Made by a program: the position numbers and the translations under genes. The notes below the pieces were generated by a model. That model worked only from the letters and a program-made list of their open reading frames with translations, searched no databases and was not told where the DNA came from. Shown piece by piece: positions 22,806 to 23,501 of a stretch of DNA of 23,501 bases. Source of the DNA: Mobilitalea sp. (GTDB taxonomy: Bacteria > Bacillota_A > Clostridia > Lachnospirales > Lachnospiraceae); contig JARKQP010000687.1 in NCBI GenBank assembly GCA_029974875.1, positions 1-23,501 on the forward strand, read 5' to 3'. Positions within the stretch are counted from its first letter, which is position 1; every line of letters begins with the position of its first letter.

Positions 22806-23501
22806 AAAAAGCAAAGGGCTTTGCAGGAATAGTAATATTTGTCTTAGTAATTGCCGCACTGGTCATTTTAGGCTCCTCCATTGTAGTAACAAATGAGAAC
22901 CAGTATAGCGTAATCATGCGCTTCGGAAAAATTGAAAGAGTAATCAATACAGCCGGATTAGCAATTAAAACGCCTTTTATTGAAGATGTATATAAGATAC
23001 CAAAGAGCATCCAGGTTTATGATATGAAGGAATCCAATGTCATAACAAGGGATAAGAAGACGATGGTGGCAGATAGCTATGTGCTTTGGAGAATAACGGA
23101 TCCTATTAAATTTGCACAAACCTTAAACTCCAATCTTGCCCTGGCGGAGCAAAGAATTGATCCAATTGTATTCAATTCCATGAAAAACGTGATCAGCAGC
23201 ATAACACAGGCCGAGGTAATCAGCGGCAGGGATGGCTCCTTAAATAACGAATTCATGGAAAATATCGGGGATAGCATGAGCCAGTATGGAATCAAGCTGA
23301 TCTCTGTAGAGACAAAGCATCTGGATCTGCCCAGCGACAATAAGGCAGCGGTATTTGACCGTATGATATCGGAACGGTCCCGGATTGCAGCCACCTACAC
23401 GGCAGAGGGTGCCGCCCAGGCCCAGAAGATCCAGAATGAGACAGATAAGCAGGTAGCCATCAGTGTTTCCAATGCAAAAGCGGACGCGGCCAAGATTATT
23501 G
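22802..23501 (+). CDS. hflC: FtsH protease activity modulator HflC, 3' end cut by the window
   Basis: The first 233 codons of HflC, partner of HflK. An N-terminal membrane helix (about 7-29) leads into NENQYSVIMRFGKIERVI, the SPFH domain with KKTMVADSYVLWRITDPIKF, and the typical RMISERSRIAATYTAEGAAQ followed by the start of the coiled-coil. The start overlaps the hflK stop by 4 bp (ATGA), implying coupled translation and balanced amounts of both subunits. The frame is open to the right edge; about 60 to 90 residues are probably missing. Confidence 0.92.
   Translation, partial: MKKAKGFAGIVIFVLVIAALVILGSSIVVTNENQYSVIMRFGKIERVINTAGLAIKTPFIEDVYKIPKSIQVYDMKESNVITRDKKTMVADSYVLWRITDPIKFAQTLNSNLALAEQRIDPIVFNSMKNVISSITQAEVISGRDGSLNNEFMENIGDSMSQYGIKLISVETKHLDLPSDNKAAVFDRMISERSRIAATYTAEGAAQAQKIQNETDKQVAISVSNAKADAAKII

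Overview
The window reads as chromosomal DNA of a spore-forming, anaerobic Firmicute, most likely a Lachnospiraceae-type clostridium. This is inferred from the sporulation genes (yqfC, yqfD, a spoVB-like flippase gene, a BofC-like gene), the rpsU/yqfC/yqfD/phoH/HD/ybeY gene order, a ProB without a PUA domain, AGGAGG-type ribosome binding sites and moderate G+C. Every supported gene lies on the + strand. Both edges cut a gene: an ABC exporter on the left and hflC on the right.

Layout. (1) 2-1483: the 3' part of an ABC exporter. (2) 1601-1927: rpsU with its own promoter and terminator. (3) 2070-2788: a YefM/YoeB toxin-antitoxin module with a promoter and a TA-type operator, apparently inserted between rpsU and yqfC. 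(4) 2810-7564: yqfC, yqfD, phoH, a shortened membrane HD protein in the place of pgpH, and ybeY. (5) 7596-10466: a DUF3048 (YerB-like) lipoprotein and a SpoVB-like flippase. (6) 10486-14361: an accessory block with a class II Fic protein, a VanR/VanS-like two-component system and a decayed DUF1016 nuclease remnant. The two-component part is bracketed by about 45-bp imperfect direct repeats. (7) 14372-18281: a BofC-like protein and two unrelated FAD oxidoreductases. (8) 18281-21798: a 17-bp tandem repeat, then proB, ynzC (DUF896), 5-formyl-THF cyclo-ligase and proA. (9) 21834-23501: hflK and hflC.

How the genes work together. Group 4 combines translation and ribosome quality functions (YbeY, PhoH) with sporulation membrane proteins (YqfC, YqfD) and a probable nucleotide phosphodiesterase relative. 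ProB and ProA carry out the two committed steps of proline synthesis. HflK and HflC form a membrane complex that modulates FtsH. The TA module, Fic protein and DUF1016 fragment are typical cargo of accessory insertions.

Most notable non-gene signals: a dispersed small-ORF-like repeat present twice, upstream of ybeY and of the first FAD oxidoreductase, with differences concentrated at third codon positions; an HD-domain protein whose HD dyad reads HE; the direct repeats around the two-component block; an 11-bp tandem direct repeat abutting the response-regulator promoter; and the 17-bp tandem array in the proB leader. I found no CRISPR array, no tRNA or rRNA gene and no intact transposase.
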